DNA of 64,000 bases from Paenibacillus borealis (lineage in GTDB: Bacteria; Bacillota; Bacilli; Paenibacillales; Paenibacillaceae), in assembly GCF_000758665.1 (NCBI RefSeq), contig NZ_CP009285.1, forward strand, positions 7,192,001 to 7,256,000, in the 5' to 3' direction. Within the stretch, counting starts at the first letter, position 1; each line of letters begins with the position of its first letter. This document shows, piece after piece, positions 9,431 to 17,045 of the stretch. The translations under genes and the position numbers were made by a program. The notes below the pieces were generated by a model. That model ran no database searches, had not been told where the DNA came from, and worked only from the letters and a program-made list of their open reading frames with translations.

Positions 9431-9943
9431 TTAATGGCGGAACTTCTGCCAGATGGCGGCTGCAGCATCCACGCCCTTAAGCGCTGTTGCTATTTTACCC
9501 TTGGACTTGCTTGCATTTACCGCATCATAGGATTGAATTGTTCTTTCTTCGGACGGAGTAAGCGGAACTTCTTCAATGGATACAGCTTTGGCCTTATCCT
9601 TAAGTTCACGCGATTTGCGGAATTTCTCAATGACGGTTACCGAAACCTGCTTCACGGTCAGTGTCAGTTCATTCATCACGTCACCGAGGTTCTTCACAGA
9701 ATCGACAATAGGATCAATCTTCTGAATCTTGCCCTGAACATCGGCAGTGATATCGTTGGCATGTCTGACCGTTGTTTTCACTTCATAGGTAAGCTCATCA
9801 ATGGTCTTTTGCACTTCCTGCAGAGTCTGACTGACCTTATCGAGGGATTCCTTCGCTGATTTCAAGGTTTTAATTAAGAAGAATACGAGGACTGCGAATG
9901 CAACAGCAACTAGTGCTACGCTAAGTTCAATGATCATTTCCAT
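9431..9943 (-). CDS. DUF948 membrane-anchored stress protein (YtxG-like)
   Basis: 170 residues: one N-terminal membrane helix (about 4-26) followed by a long amphipathic coiled coil (SLDKVSQTLQEVQKTIDEL and onward) and a basic, flexible tail. This is the DUF948/YtxG architecture; B. subtilis YtxG is a general stress protein. The biochemical function is unknown. The ATG at 9943 is behind a GGAAGGGGTTATGGAA region. A strong sigma-B-type promoter sits 54 bases upstream. Confidence 0.8.
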   Translation of the reverse strand: MEMIIELSVALVAVAFAVLVFFLIKTLKSAKESLDKVSQTLQEVQKTIDELTYEVKTTVRHANDITADVQGKIQKIDPIVDSVKNLGDVMNELTLTVKQVSVTVIEKFRKSRELKDKAKAVSIEEVPLTPSEERTIQSYDAVNASKSKGKIATALKGVDAAAAIWQKFRH

Positions 9944-9996
9944 AACCCCTTCCGAATGTCTTATAATGTCGTTTGGCTCTGCCTGTTACTGCATAG

Positions 9997-10022
9997 TTAC
10001 CCTTACGGAATTAGGCCGAAAC
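9997..10022 (-). promoter_or_regulatory. Sigma-B-type promoter before the DUF948 gene
   Basis: Minus-strand GTTTCG (10022-10017), exactly 14 bases, then GGGTAA (10002-9997). This is an excellent fit to the Bacillus sigma-B consensus GTTTaa-N12-15-GGGtaT. The gene downstream belongs to a family known to be sigma-B controlled. Confidence 0.75.
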
Positions 10023-10124
10023 AAATTGTCAAGCGCCTTAATGACCATCCCCTTCTATTTGTTTCAAAATGATAGGCACCGTTTAAACAATGACTACATC
10101 ACCACACAGAAAGGATGACATCTC

Positions 10125-10292
10125 ATGTTAAGATGGTCAGTAATTCTGCTGGTAGTTGCTCTGATTGCCGGTATCTTCGGTTTCTTCAATATTGTGGCGG
10201 CCGCTGTAGGCATCGCCAAAGTATTGTTCTACATCTTCCTGATTCTCTTCGTTGTTTCGCTCTTTATGGGACGCAGGGGACGGTCAATGTAG
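10125..10292 (+). CDS. UPF0391 / DUF1328 small membrane protein (YtjA-like)
   Basis: 55 residues, almost all hydrophobic, with two membrane helices: SVILLVVALIAGIFGF and VLFYIFLILFVVSLFMG, joined by an Ala-rich turn (NIVAAAVGIAK) and ending in a basic tail GRRGRSM. This is the full-length signature of the YtjA/UPF0391 family. Function is unknown; homologues are often stress-associated. The ATG follows AAAGGATGACATCTC. It is divergent from the DUF948 gene. Upstream, GTTTCA-N14-GTTTAA (10061-10086) resembles a weak sigma-B promoter, but its -10 is poor. Confidence 0.85.
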   Translation: MLRWSVILLVVALIAGIFGFFNIVAAAVGIAKVLFYIFLILFVVSLFMGRRGRSM

Positions 10293-10330
10293 CCTTTCAT
10301 TCAGCCAACTTTAGCCCAAGCGGTGCTGCT

Positions 10331-10367
10331 AAGCCTGGAGCTTCCACGAGAAGCCCCGGGCTTATTT
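10331..10367 (+). terminator. Terminator after the YtjA-like gene
   Basis: A 14-bp imperfect stem (AAGCCTGGAGCTTC / GAAGCCCCGGGCTT, one wobble and one mismatch) with a five-base loop, followed by ATTT. The rest of the 313-base gap before the next gene (10293-10605) is AT-rich and shows no clear gene. Confidence 0.6.
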
Positions 10368-10605
10368 CCATGTCTGCACATTACTCCGCTTGATATATCC
10401 TATTCACCCTTCAGAAAGTATAGGCCTTTCCTCTCAGGTTGTCACTTGCCTCAGAATCAGAGCAATGTGCAGTCTGGCATAAAACAAAATTAAAATATTT
10501 CATCCGGACGTTTGGTTCATTCCATACACTTTATGTTTACATGCTTATTAGCACAGCACAAACATGGAAAAGTAAACCACTAAACCAAATCAGGAGGAAT
10601 CATCG

Positions 10606-11004
10606 ATGAAAAAATTAGCCAGCTTAACAGTAGCAATGGGTCTTATGGCTTCCATAGCAGCAACAGCTTCAGCTGCTGAAGTAACAGGTACAACAACTAC
10701 TACTACACCTACTTCTGATACAGCAGTAACTGTAAGCGGAAGCACATACCTGGAGCCATTCGACACTGTAATCACACCAGCAGATATTAAACTAGCGACT
10801 CCTCAGATTATCCTGACCAAAATCACCGCTTTCCACCTTTCCGTGGGCAGCACAACCCCTATCGGCTGGCTGGGTGCACAGACGGTTGATACTACAGGTG
10901 TAATCACAACCGATACTTGGGGCAATGAGTGGAGAGAAGTGTATACCTGGCTGGGCAAAGCCTGGATTAAGGTTCCTGCTTCCGCTTATATAATCACTCC
11001 ATAA
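10606..11004 (+). CDS. Secreted protein of unknown function
   Basis: 132 residues with a clear Sec signal peptide (MKKLASLTVAMGLMASIAATASA, cleavage predicted after ASA at about 23). The mature N-terminus is a Thr-rich linker (GTTTTTTPTSDT), followed by a short domain rich in Trp, Ile and Thr (WGNEWREVYTWLGKAWIKVPA) that resembles the end of an SH3-like or glycine-tryptophan wall-associated module, though this is not certain. The ATG follows AGGAGGA at good spacing. It stands alone between a terminator upstream and a strong hairpin downstream. Confidence 0.7.
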   Translation: MKKLASLTVAMGLMASIAATASAAEVTGTTTTTTPTSDTAVTVSGSTYLEPFDTVITPADIKLATPQIILTKITAFHLSVGSTTPIGWLGAQTVDTTGVITTDTWGNEWREVYTWLGKAWIKVPASAYIITP

Positions 11005-11020
11005 ATACTTAACGCGATAA

Positions 11021-11112
11021 GCGAAGTCATAACAGCTGATGTGCTACCTTTGCTATGACTTCGCGAACGTATACTCAAGAGGCCCGTGGACCTGAGTCCT
11101 GACGGCCTTTTT
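11021..11112 (+). terminator. Hairpin and intrinsic terminator after the secreted protein gene
   Basis: Two structures in series: an 11-bp inverted repeat (11021-11031 with 11054-11064, GCGAAGTCATA / TATGACTTCGC) without a T-run, then AGGCC...GGCCTTTTT (11080-11112), a normal intrinsic terminator on the plus strand. Confidence 0.6.
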
Positions 11113-11124
11113 GCTGTGAAACAG

Positions 11125-11173
11125 GAAAAGGGGTTATCCTTACAGTAGAAGAATCTACTGTAAGGATAACCCC
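11125..11173 (-). terminator. Terminator after the NlpC/P60 gene
   Basis: A perfect 19-bp stem with a six-base loop (11130-11173). On the minus strand it is followed by CTTTTCC. It lies 76 bases beyond the stop of the NlpC/P60 gene. Confidence 0.75.
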
Positions 11174-11248
11174 ACAAAACATCCGCCCTAGTTCGTTCAC
11201 CCGTCACAAACTTGTACTACTGCCGCTTCATGCTCTCTACATCTATCA

Positions 11249-12316
11249 TTAGCGGATGACCGAGCCTCCATAAAGGAAACGATTCACCCAAGAAGCGCTT
11301 AATTTGTCTACTCTTACGCCGCCGGAAGATACGGAATAGGTCTGCAATAACTGCCCGTCTCCAAGATACATCGCCACATGCGTAATTCTTGCTGCAGATT
11401 TGTCGATTCCCGCATATGCAGAAGCCGAGCTTCCTTTATAATCCATGAAGAACATCAAATCCCCGCGTTTCAACCCTGCAATGTCCGTTACTACGGCGCT
11501 GTTCTGTTTCACCCAATCCCCCTGCTGCCGTGAATCGGCAGGCAGCTTCAGATTCGCTGCGTCCATGAAGATCTGGCGGATGAAATCGGAACAATCGAAC
11601 GTGCTGGTATCATTCCGGCTGGAGCCGAACTCATACGGTGTGCCAAGGTAGCCCATTCCCGCAGCAATTACCCGTTCAATTACAGCCGCCTGAGTCGGAG
11701 CCGTTGGAACTGGCGTAGGTGCAGGTGTTGGCACCGGTGTAGGTACAGGCGCCGGAGCAGGTGTTGCCGTTGCTTCAATATACTGATCCTCCGAGCTTGT
11801 ATAACCGGTTGTACCGTTAGCTGTTCTTACTTTGTACCAATAGCTGTTAGTCGCTTCCAGGATCGTAACCTGGTCATTCTTGTATAGGTATCCCAGCACT
11901 TTACCGCTCGTGGAAGGCGTCTCCCGAAGACGGACTGTGGACTGGATGACTGCTGTATGTGCTGCAGGTGTAGCGGACGGGGCCGTAATCACACTGATGT
12001 ATTGGTCTCCCGTACTGGTATAACCGATCTCGCCGTCTGCAGTTCTAACTTTGTACCAATAGCTGTTAGTCGCTTCCAGGATTGTTACCTGGTCTCCCTT
12101 ACTGAGGTACCTTAATACTTTACCGCTAGTAGATGGAGTCGTGCGCAGCCGGACCGAAGATTCAATTACACCTGTCTGTATAGCTGACGCAGCCAAGGCC
12201 GAATTGGAAGAAACCGAGTCGGCGAAGGACTGCTGAGGATTTAACACTCCCAAGGATAGTGCAAGTGTTGCTGAGACCAGTAACGATGCTGTCAGTTTCT
12301 TATGTGATACGATCAT
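11249..12316 (-). CDS. NlpC/P60 cell-wall endopeptidase with two SH3b domains
   Basis: 355 residues. A signal peptide (about 1-33, ending QQSFADS) is followed by two near-identical bacterial SH3 repeats of about 62 residues each (both with VRLR-TPSTSGKVL and ATNSYWYKVRTA), a Pro/Thr-rich linker of alternating PAPTPVPT, and an NlpC/P60 domain with catalytic Cys in TFDCSDFIRQ and His in RITHVAMYLG. It should cleave D-Glu-diaminopimelate stem-peptide bonds in peptidoglycan outside the cell. ATG 12316 has AGCGGGGGA at proper spacing; the in-frame TTG at 12352 does not. The near-identity of the SH3 repeats points to recent internal duplication. Confidence 0.93.
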   Translation of the reverse strand: MIVSHKKLTASLLVSATLALSLGVLNPQQSFADSVSSNSALAASAIQTGVIESSVRLRTTPSTSGKVLRYLSKGDQVTILEATNSYWYKVRTADGEIGYTSTGDQYISVITAPSATPAAHTAVIQSTVRLRETPSTSGKVLGYLYKNDQVTILEATNSYWYKVRTANGTTGYTSSEDQYIEATATPAPAPVPTPVPTPAPTPVPTAPTQAAVIERVIAAGMGYLGTPYEFGSSRNDTSTFDCSDFIRQIFMDAANLKLPADSRQQGDWVKQNSAVVTDIAGLKRGDLMFFMDYKGSSASAYAGIDKSAARITHVAMYLGDGQLLQTYSVSSGGVRVDKLSASWVNRFLYGGSVIR

Positions 12317-12385
12317 AGCGTTCCCCCGCTTAGCGTATTGAGAATTCAACAACGGCGCGCGCTACGTTTGTTGCTTTCTGCCCTC

Positions 12386-12422
12386 ATTATAGGCTTGCCC
12401 GGGATTTGGAACATGCTCCAAA
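12386..12422 (-). promoter_or_regulatory. Promoter with inverted repeat upstream of the NlpC/P60 gene
   Basis: Minus-strand -10 TATAAT (12391-12386) has no good -35. The -35 position is covered by an inverted repeat, TTTGGA-N6-TCCAAA (12405-12422). This arrangement suggests an operator or activator site. I do not know the regulator. Confidence 0.5.
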
Positions 12423-12527
12423 TTTCACAAAAAACCTTTCCATCTTATGGTAACACCCAGGTCTATAGTCTCGATTTCTCCTTGGATTTGGTGGAAATTA
12501 CAGCTAACTAGGAGAAATTAAGGAATG

Positions 12528-13397
12528 TTAGTCTTTGGGCTCGACGTGAACCTGCACATTCATTATGTTGTGGAGTTTACTCATCCGCTCTTCGATGGAG
12601 TCACTGATGGCGTGCCCCTCCATCACAGTCATCTGCGCATTTACTTCTACAACTACATCAACCAGCACATGATTGCCGTGAACACGTGCTTTCAAATCCT
12701 TGATGCCTTCTACTCCAGGTGTCCGGGCAATGGTGCTGCGCAGATCAAGCAGTTTATCTTCGTCAAAGCCGTCAGTCAGCCGGTAAGTGGAGTCGCGGAA
12801 AATATCCCAGGCCGTCTTGGAGATCAGCAATCCGACCGCAACAGCGGCAGCGGAATCGATCCACGGGAGGCCGAACTGTGCTCCGACAATACCTACAGCA
12901 GCTCCGATACTAACCATGGCATCCGAGAAATTATCCTTGGCTGCAGCCATCAGCGCATTGTTGTTAATCTGCTTCGCCAAACGCTTGTTATATATATATA
13001 CCCCCATCATGGCCACGGCACACACCAGGGCAACTCCCGCCGACCAGAGCTGCGGCGTTGCCTTCGCCCCTTCAAACAAGGAGCGCACCGCTTCCACAAT
13101 AACCTGAATGCCGACCATCGCCATGATAAAAGAAGCCATCAGCGCAGCGACCGTCTCGGCCCGGAAATGCCCGTAGGTATGATCTGAATCCGGCGGCTTC
13201 CGTGAGATACGCAGACCAATCAGCACCGCAAGTGAAGCCACAATATCAGTCAGATTGTTGAAGCCGTCTGCCAGGAGTGCGCTGGAAGCAAACAAGTAGC
13301 CGCAGACCAGCTTGAAAGCAGACAAAACCAGATAAGCGACAATACTGACCAGTGCGCCTTTTTCTCCTTTGCGTATATCCTCATAAATATCGGTCAT
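12528..13397 (-). CDS. Cation diffusion facilitator metal exporter (MneP/MneS-like)
   Basis: About 289 residues with six predicted membrane helices and a C-terminal cytoplasmic ferredoxin-like domain (DVVVEVNAQMTVMEGHAISDSIEERM, with the usual His). The transmembrane metal site appears as DGFNNLTD in TM2 and KDNFSDA in TM5, the DxxxD pattern of manganese/iron-exporting CDF proteins such as B. subtilis MneP and MneS rather than the HxxxD of zinc exporters. It exchanges a divalent metal for protons. ATG 13397 lies eight bases after AGGGGG; the GTG at 13406 overlaps that site. Substrate is inferred from the motif only. Confidence 0.87.
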   Translation of the reverse strand: MTDIYEDIRKGEKGALVSIVAYLVLSAFKLVCGYLFASSALLADGFNNLTDIVASLAVLIGLRISRKPPDSDHTYGHFRAETVAALMASFIMAMVGIQVIVEAVRSLFEGAKATPQLWSAGVALVCAVAMMGVYIYNKRLAKQINNNALMAAAKDNFSDAMVSIGAAVGIVGAQFGLPWIDSAAAVAVGLLISKTAWDIFRDSTYRLTDGFDEDKLLDLRSTIARTPGVEGIKDLKARVHGNHVLVDVVVEVNAQMTVMEGHAISDSIEERMSKLHNIMNVQVHVEPKD

Positions 13398-13535
13398 CCC
13401 TGCCACCCCCTGTCAATCTCCATCCTTGTCACATAAATACAGGAAAACTTTCTTTGAGTTATTCTTGCCCTTGTGGCAGCATTTAAAAACAATTAGAATA
13501 AGGAAAAGGACTTGCTGCCTAAGGGGGTTAACATA

Positions 13536-13721
13536 ATGAGCGAGAACAATGAGAAACCAAAAATTAATTTGGCCGAGGCGATCCGCCAGAAGCTTGAACA
13601 GAAGAAACAGCATGCTTCGGGTAAACCGGGGTCAACCTTTCAAGCCGGTTCCGCGAAACCGCTGAAAAGCCAGAACAATAAGAAGCCAAACAATCAACGC
13701 CGTCGTACTGGCGGATCCTAA
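13536..13721 (+). CDS. Small basic hydrophilic protein, unknown
   Basis: 61 residues, rich in Lys, Gln, Asn and Arg, without hydrophobic segments. The N-terminal part (INLAEAIRQKLEQKKQ) should form a helix; the rest is low-complexity and ends RRRTGGS. A strong ribosome site AAGGGGG lies nine bases before the ATG, which is the main reason to call it. No family recognised; probably a nucleic-acid-binding or intrinsically disordered protein. A short hairpin with CCTTTT (13743-13759) follows as terminator. Confidence 0.6.
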   Translation: MSENNEKPKINLAEAIRQKLEQKKQHASGKPGSTFQAGSAKPLKSQNNKKPNNQRRRTGGS

Positions 13722-13739
13722 ACCTTCCATTTGCAAGTA

Positions 13740-13779
13740 GAAACGGCTTTGCCGTCCTTTTATAGGACGGTACCGTTTC
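13740..13779 (+). terminator. Nested hairpin terminator after the small basic protein gene
   Basis: ACGGC-TTT-GCCGT followed by CCTTTT, itself nested in a longer inverted repeat beginning GAAACGG and ending CCGTTTC. Confidence 0.55.
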
Positions 13780-13785
13780 AGCGAG

Positions 13786-13832
13786 AAAGATAAGGATCAT
13801 TTATTGCGCGAAGCATATAAATCCTTATCTTT
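13786..13832. repeat. Intergenic hairpin element, copy 1 of 3
   Basis: A perfect 12-bp inverted repeat (AAAGATAAGGAT / ATCCTTATCTTT) enclosing a loop with GCGCGAAGCATATAA. Related sequences occur at about 40458-40500 and 45917-45955. It is followed at 13841-13876 by an independent ACGGCTGCGT hairpin. Confidence 0.5.
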
Positions 13833-13837
13833 GAACA

Positions 13838-13880
13838 TAAACGGCTGCGTAATCCCTCCAGGGATGACGCAGCCGTTTTC
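13838..13880. terminator. Bidirectional terminator after the ABC-F gene
   Basis: A 10-bp stem (ACGGCTGCGT / ACGCAGCCGT) with flanking T-rich sequence on both strands; it ends transcription of the minus-strand ABC-F gene. Confidence 0.65.
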
Positions 13881-13920
13881 GTATGAACTCATTACTGTCC
13901 ATTATACATATATCTAGTTC

Positions 13921-15546
13921 CTAAGCCTCTACCGGGTACATCCGGGCACGCATTTCCTTAATTTCCGGACTCTCCAGATACTCATCATAGCTCATCGAGC
14001 GGTCAATAATTCCTGCCGGTGTAATCTCAATGATGCGGTTGGCGATCGTCTGAATGAACTGATGGTCATGTGAAGTGAACAGGATGGTGCCGTCAAAGTC
14101 GATCAGACCGTTATTGAGCGCTGTGATCGATTCCAGATCCAAGTGGTTGGTAGGCTCATCAAACACTAGCACATTCGCCCCGTTAAGCATCATCTTGGCC
14201 AGCATGCAGCGAACCTTCTCGCCCCCGGACAGTACGCTCGCCTTCTTCAGCGCTTCTTCACCGGCGAACAGCATCCGGCCCAGGAATCCGCGCAGGAACG
14301 TTTCATCCTGATCCTTGGAATACTGGCGAAGCCATTCTACCAGGTTCATGTTCACACCGTCGAAATAGTTCGAGTTATCCTTAGGGAAATAAGCCTGGGT
14401 TGTTGTAACCCCCCAAGTATATTCACCGGCATCTGCTTCCTTCTCGCCCATAAGCACATCGAACAGCAGCGATTTCGGTTGAGAGTATGGACCTACGAAA
14501 GCGATCTTGTCACCCTTGTTCACCACAAAGCTGACTTCATCCAGCAGCTGCTCACCGTCAACCGACTTGCTCAGTCCGCTGACCGTAAGAAGCTGTTTGC
14601 CGGCTTCACGCTCAGGCTTGAAGTTCAAGAAAGGATATTTACGGTTAGAAGGACGGATATCGTCCAGCGTAATCTTCTCGAGCTGCTTCTTACGGGAAGT
14701 AGCCTGTTTCGATTTGGAAGCATTGGCCGAGAAGCGCTGGATAAAGGCCTGCAGCTCCTTCATCTTCTCTTCCTTCTTCTTGTTCGAATCGCGCTGCAGC
14801 GCCTGGGCCAGCTGGCTGGACTCATACCAGAAGTCGTAGTTGCCGACGTACATCTGGATTTTGCCGAAATCGATATCCGCAATATGCGTGCAGACCTTGT
14901 TCAGGAAGTGACGGTCATGGGATACCACGATAACGGTGCCTTCGTAGTCCATGAGGAAGTTCTCCAGCCAGCCGATGGATTCGAGATCCAAATGGTTGGT
15001 AGGCTCATCGAGCAGCAGGTTATTCGGGCGTCCGAACAACGCTTGTGCAAGCAATACCCGTACCTTCTCGTTGCCGCTGAGTTCGGCCATTTGTTTGTCA
15101 TGCATTTCACGTGTGATCCCAAGTCCGATCAGCATAGCAGCTGCATCAGGCTCTGCATCCCAGCCGTTCAGTTCAGCAAATTCGCCTTCCAGCTCACCGG
15201 CGCGAAGACCGTCAGCTTCCGTGAAGTCGCTCTTGGCGTACAGGGCATCCTTCTCCTTCATAATTTCATAAAGGCGGGTATGACCCATGATTACCGTCTC
15301 CAGAACCTGGAATTCATCATACTCGAAATGGTTCTGTTTCAGTATGGCCAGACGTTCGCCGGGTGTAATATGCACATCGCCGATGTTGGCTTCGATCTCT
15401 CCGGACAGAATCTTTAGAAAGGTTGATTTGCCGGCGCCGTTCGCGCCAATCAGACCATAGCAGTTGCCGGGGGTGAATTTTATGTTTACGTCCTCAAATA
15501 GTGCGCGTTTTCCGTAGCGGAGTGTTACGCCGCTTGTGCTAATCAT
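13921..15546 (-). CDS. ABC-F family ATPase (YkpA/YbiT-type)
   Basis: 541 residues with two ABC domains and a linker, no membrane helices, the ABC-F ribosome-associated class. Domain 1 has Walker A GANGAGKST, signature LSGNEKVR and Walker B LLLDEPTNHLD. Domain 2 has signature LSGGEKVR and VLVFDEPTNHLD, but its Walker A is GPYSQPKSLLF, where the usual GK glycine is proline and no canonical NG-GK is present. The charged KKKEEKMKELQAF linker is the P-site tRNA interaction motif region. Starts at ATG 15546 behind AAAAGGATGG; an extended -10 (TGCTATAAT, 15584-15592) lies upstream. An antibiotic-resistance role is less likely than a translation role. Confidence 0.92.
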   Translation of the reverse strand: MISTSGVTLRYGKRALFEDVNIKFTPGNCYGLIGANGAGKSTFLKILSGEIEANIGDVHITPGERLAILKQNHFEYDEFQVLETVIMGHTRLYEIMKEKDALYAKSDFTEADGLRAGELEGEFAELNGWDAEPDAAAMLIGLGITREMHDKQMAELSGNEKVRVLLAQALFGRPNNLLLDEPTNHLDLESIGWLENFLMDYEGTVIVVSHDRHFLNKVCTHIADIDFGKIQMYVGNYDFWYESSQLAQALQRDSNKKKEEKMKELQAFIQRFSANASKSKQATSRKKQLEKITLDDIRPSNRKYPFLNFKPEREAGKQLLTVSGLSKSVDGEQLLDEVSFVVNKGDKIAFVGPYSQPKSLLFDVLMGEKEADAGEYTWGVTTTQAYFPKDNSNYFDGVNMNLVEWLRQYSKDQDETFLRGFLGRMLFAGEEALKKASVLSGGEKVRCMLAKMMLNGANVLVFDEPTNHLDLESITALNNGLIDFDGTILFTSHDHQFIQTIANRIIEITPAGIIDRSMSYDEYLESPEIKEMRARMYPVEA

Positions 15547-15715
15547 TAAGCATTACCATCCTTTTCACTTAGGGTTCCGGCTCATTATAGCATAAAATCA
15601 AGGCAAATGGCCCGTTATTCTGGCTTCACAGCGCGGATCTTTGCCTGGTTCCAGGTATATTTCTTATTTAAGTAGAAGGCTTATGCGGAACAGCTCTCCG
15701 GCCAGCCTCTTCCGG

Positions 15716-16711
15716 TTATTGTCCGGGAGGCCGGTCCTCAGGATGCAACACCAGCGTTTCACCATAACCTAAGGTACGGATGCGTTCCTCGCTGATCCCC
15801 TGTGCTGCACGTGCCAGCTCCATCCGGTCCAGCGCTTCGCGCGCGGTGTCATCAGCCAGCCTGAACGTCCCGAAATGCATCGGAATCATGAGCTCCGCCC
15901 CCACATCCACGAATGCCTGCACAGCCTCCTCGGGATTCACATGCTGGGAGTTCATGAACCACTCCGGCTCATAAGCGCCGATCGGCATCAGTGCGACATG
16001 CAGCTTAAAGCGGCTGCCAATCTCCTTGAAGCCCGGAAAGAAGCCGCTGTCCCCGGCAAAATACAGATTCGGCGGAAGCTTACGCTGCCCCTTGCCCTCT
16101 TCGCCTTCAGGGTGCTTCTGCGGATCCGCCGGCTGAAGCACATAACCGCCCCAGTGTGAGGAATTCGTATCAAACGGTGTCCGCCGGGTCCAGTGCTGGG
16201 TCGGGACGAAGGTCAGCTTGACGGCACCCAGCGTAAGCTCCTGCCACCACTGCATCTCCAGGCAGTCCGGGAACCCTTTGCGGACCATTTTGCGCTTCAG
16301 TCCTTCCGGCACCACGAGGGTCGTTCCTGCCCGGTACAATTTGCGGATGGAGGCGATATGCAGATGATCATAATGGGAATGGGAAATCAGAATAAGATCA
16401 ACCGGCGGAATCTCCTCAATCGGAATCCCCGGCTGACCGATCCGCTTCTCAAACCCCAGTCTGCGCGCCCAGATCGGGTCCGTAATGATATTAAGCCCTT
16501 CATATTGCAGAAAAAAAGTGGAGTGCCCGATCCACGTAATCGTCGTATCCAGCCGGTTCCCGGCCAGATAAGCCAGCTGCGGCGGATGATTCGGCACTTT
16601 ATAGGTATAATCCTTCTTCTTCCGGCGGCGTTCTTCGCGCCATTGGCGGAATTCCTTAAGCGTTTTATCGGTGCTTACATTATCGATGTTGTTGTAGCGT
16701 ATTCTAGCCAT
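15716..16711 (-). CDS. Metallo-beta-lactamase fold hydrolase (UlaG / NAPE-PLD-like)
   Basis: 331 residues. The metal-binding motif HSHYDHLH (around residue 116) and later FAGDSGFFPGF and MPMHFGTFR identify an MBL-fold metal-dependent hydrolase of the NAPE-PLD/UlaG branch, which acts on phosphodiesters or lactones; the natural substrate here is unknown. The N-terminal WREERRRKKKDYTYKVP and ITWIGHSTFFLQ segments are typical of this branch. ATG 16711 follows AAGGAG at 11 bases; the in-frame GTG at 16723 overlaps the ribosome site. It is monocistronic and divergent from the CvfC-like gene. Confidence 0.85.
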   Translation of the reverse strand: MARIRYNNIDNVSTDKTLKEFRQWREERRRKKKDYTYKVPNHPPQLAYLAGNRLDTTITWIGHSTFFLQYEGLNIITDPIWARRLGFEKRIGQPGIPIEEIPPVDLILISHSHYDHLHIASIRKLYRAGTTLVVPEGLKRKMVRKGFPDCLEMQWWQELTLGAVKLTFVPTQHWTRRTPFDTNSSHWGGYVLQPADPQKHPEGEEGKGQRKLPPNLYFAGDSGFFPGFKEIGSRFKLHVALMPIGAYEPEWFMNSQHVNPEEAVQAFVDVGAELMIPMHFGTFRLADDTAREALDRMELARAAQGISEERIRTLGYGETLVLHPEDRPPGQ

Positions 16712-17045
16712 GGATGAAACCACTCCTTATGACAGCTCTGCCGGATCTCTTGTGTACGGCAGATCAGATACCCTTAACTATAGAGTTCCGCAAGGCCGTT
16801 TGCAAAATCACAGGTGTGAGCAGGTACGTACAAGAGTGTACAGACGAATACTGACACCCATTACAAATGTTACCCATTTGGCCCAAACGGAAACGTCTGC
16901 TATGTACAACAACAGCTCAATCTATAAATTATTTCAAAATTTAAGGTATTCAGACCTCTACCCTTTTGTGTTTGGCAGCTGAAATGTTGTAAAATGCGGG
17001 TAAAGAGCACGGTGCTTATGCCATTTATCAAAGAGGAGCTGACGT
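16712..17045. other. Divergent intergenic region, no gene seen
   Basis: 334 bases between the metallo-hydrolase and the CvfC-like gene. A weak promoter for the plus gene may be TTGTGT-N18-TAAAAT around 16969-16998. A GGGTAT hexamer on the minus strand has no GTTT partner. Nothing else was identified. Confidence 0.4.

Noticed and set aside
10061..10086. Sigma-B promoter before the YtjA-like gene
   Set aside because: GTTTCA and the 14-base spacer are present but the -10 reads GTTTAA, only four of six, so it is noted and not called.
16193..16717. Plus-strand 174-codon ORF
   Set aside because: Shadow of the metallo-hydrolase gene; no independent start signal.
16760..16770. GGGTAT hexamer before the metallo-hydrolase gene
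   Set aside because: No GTTT element at a 12-15 base distance.
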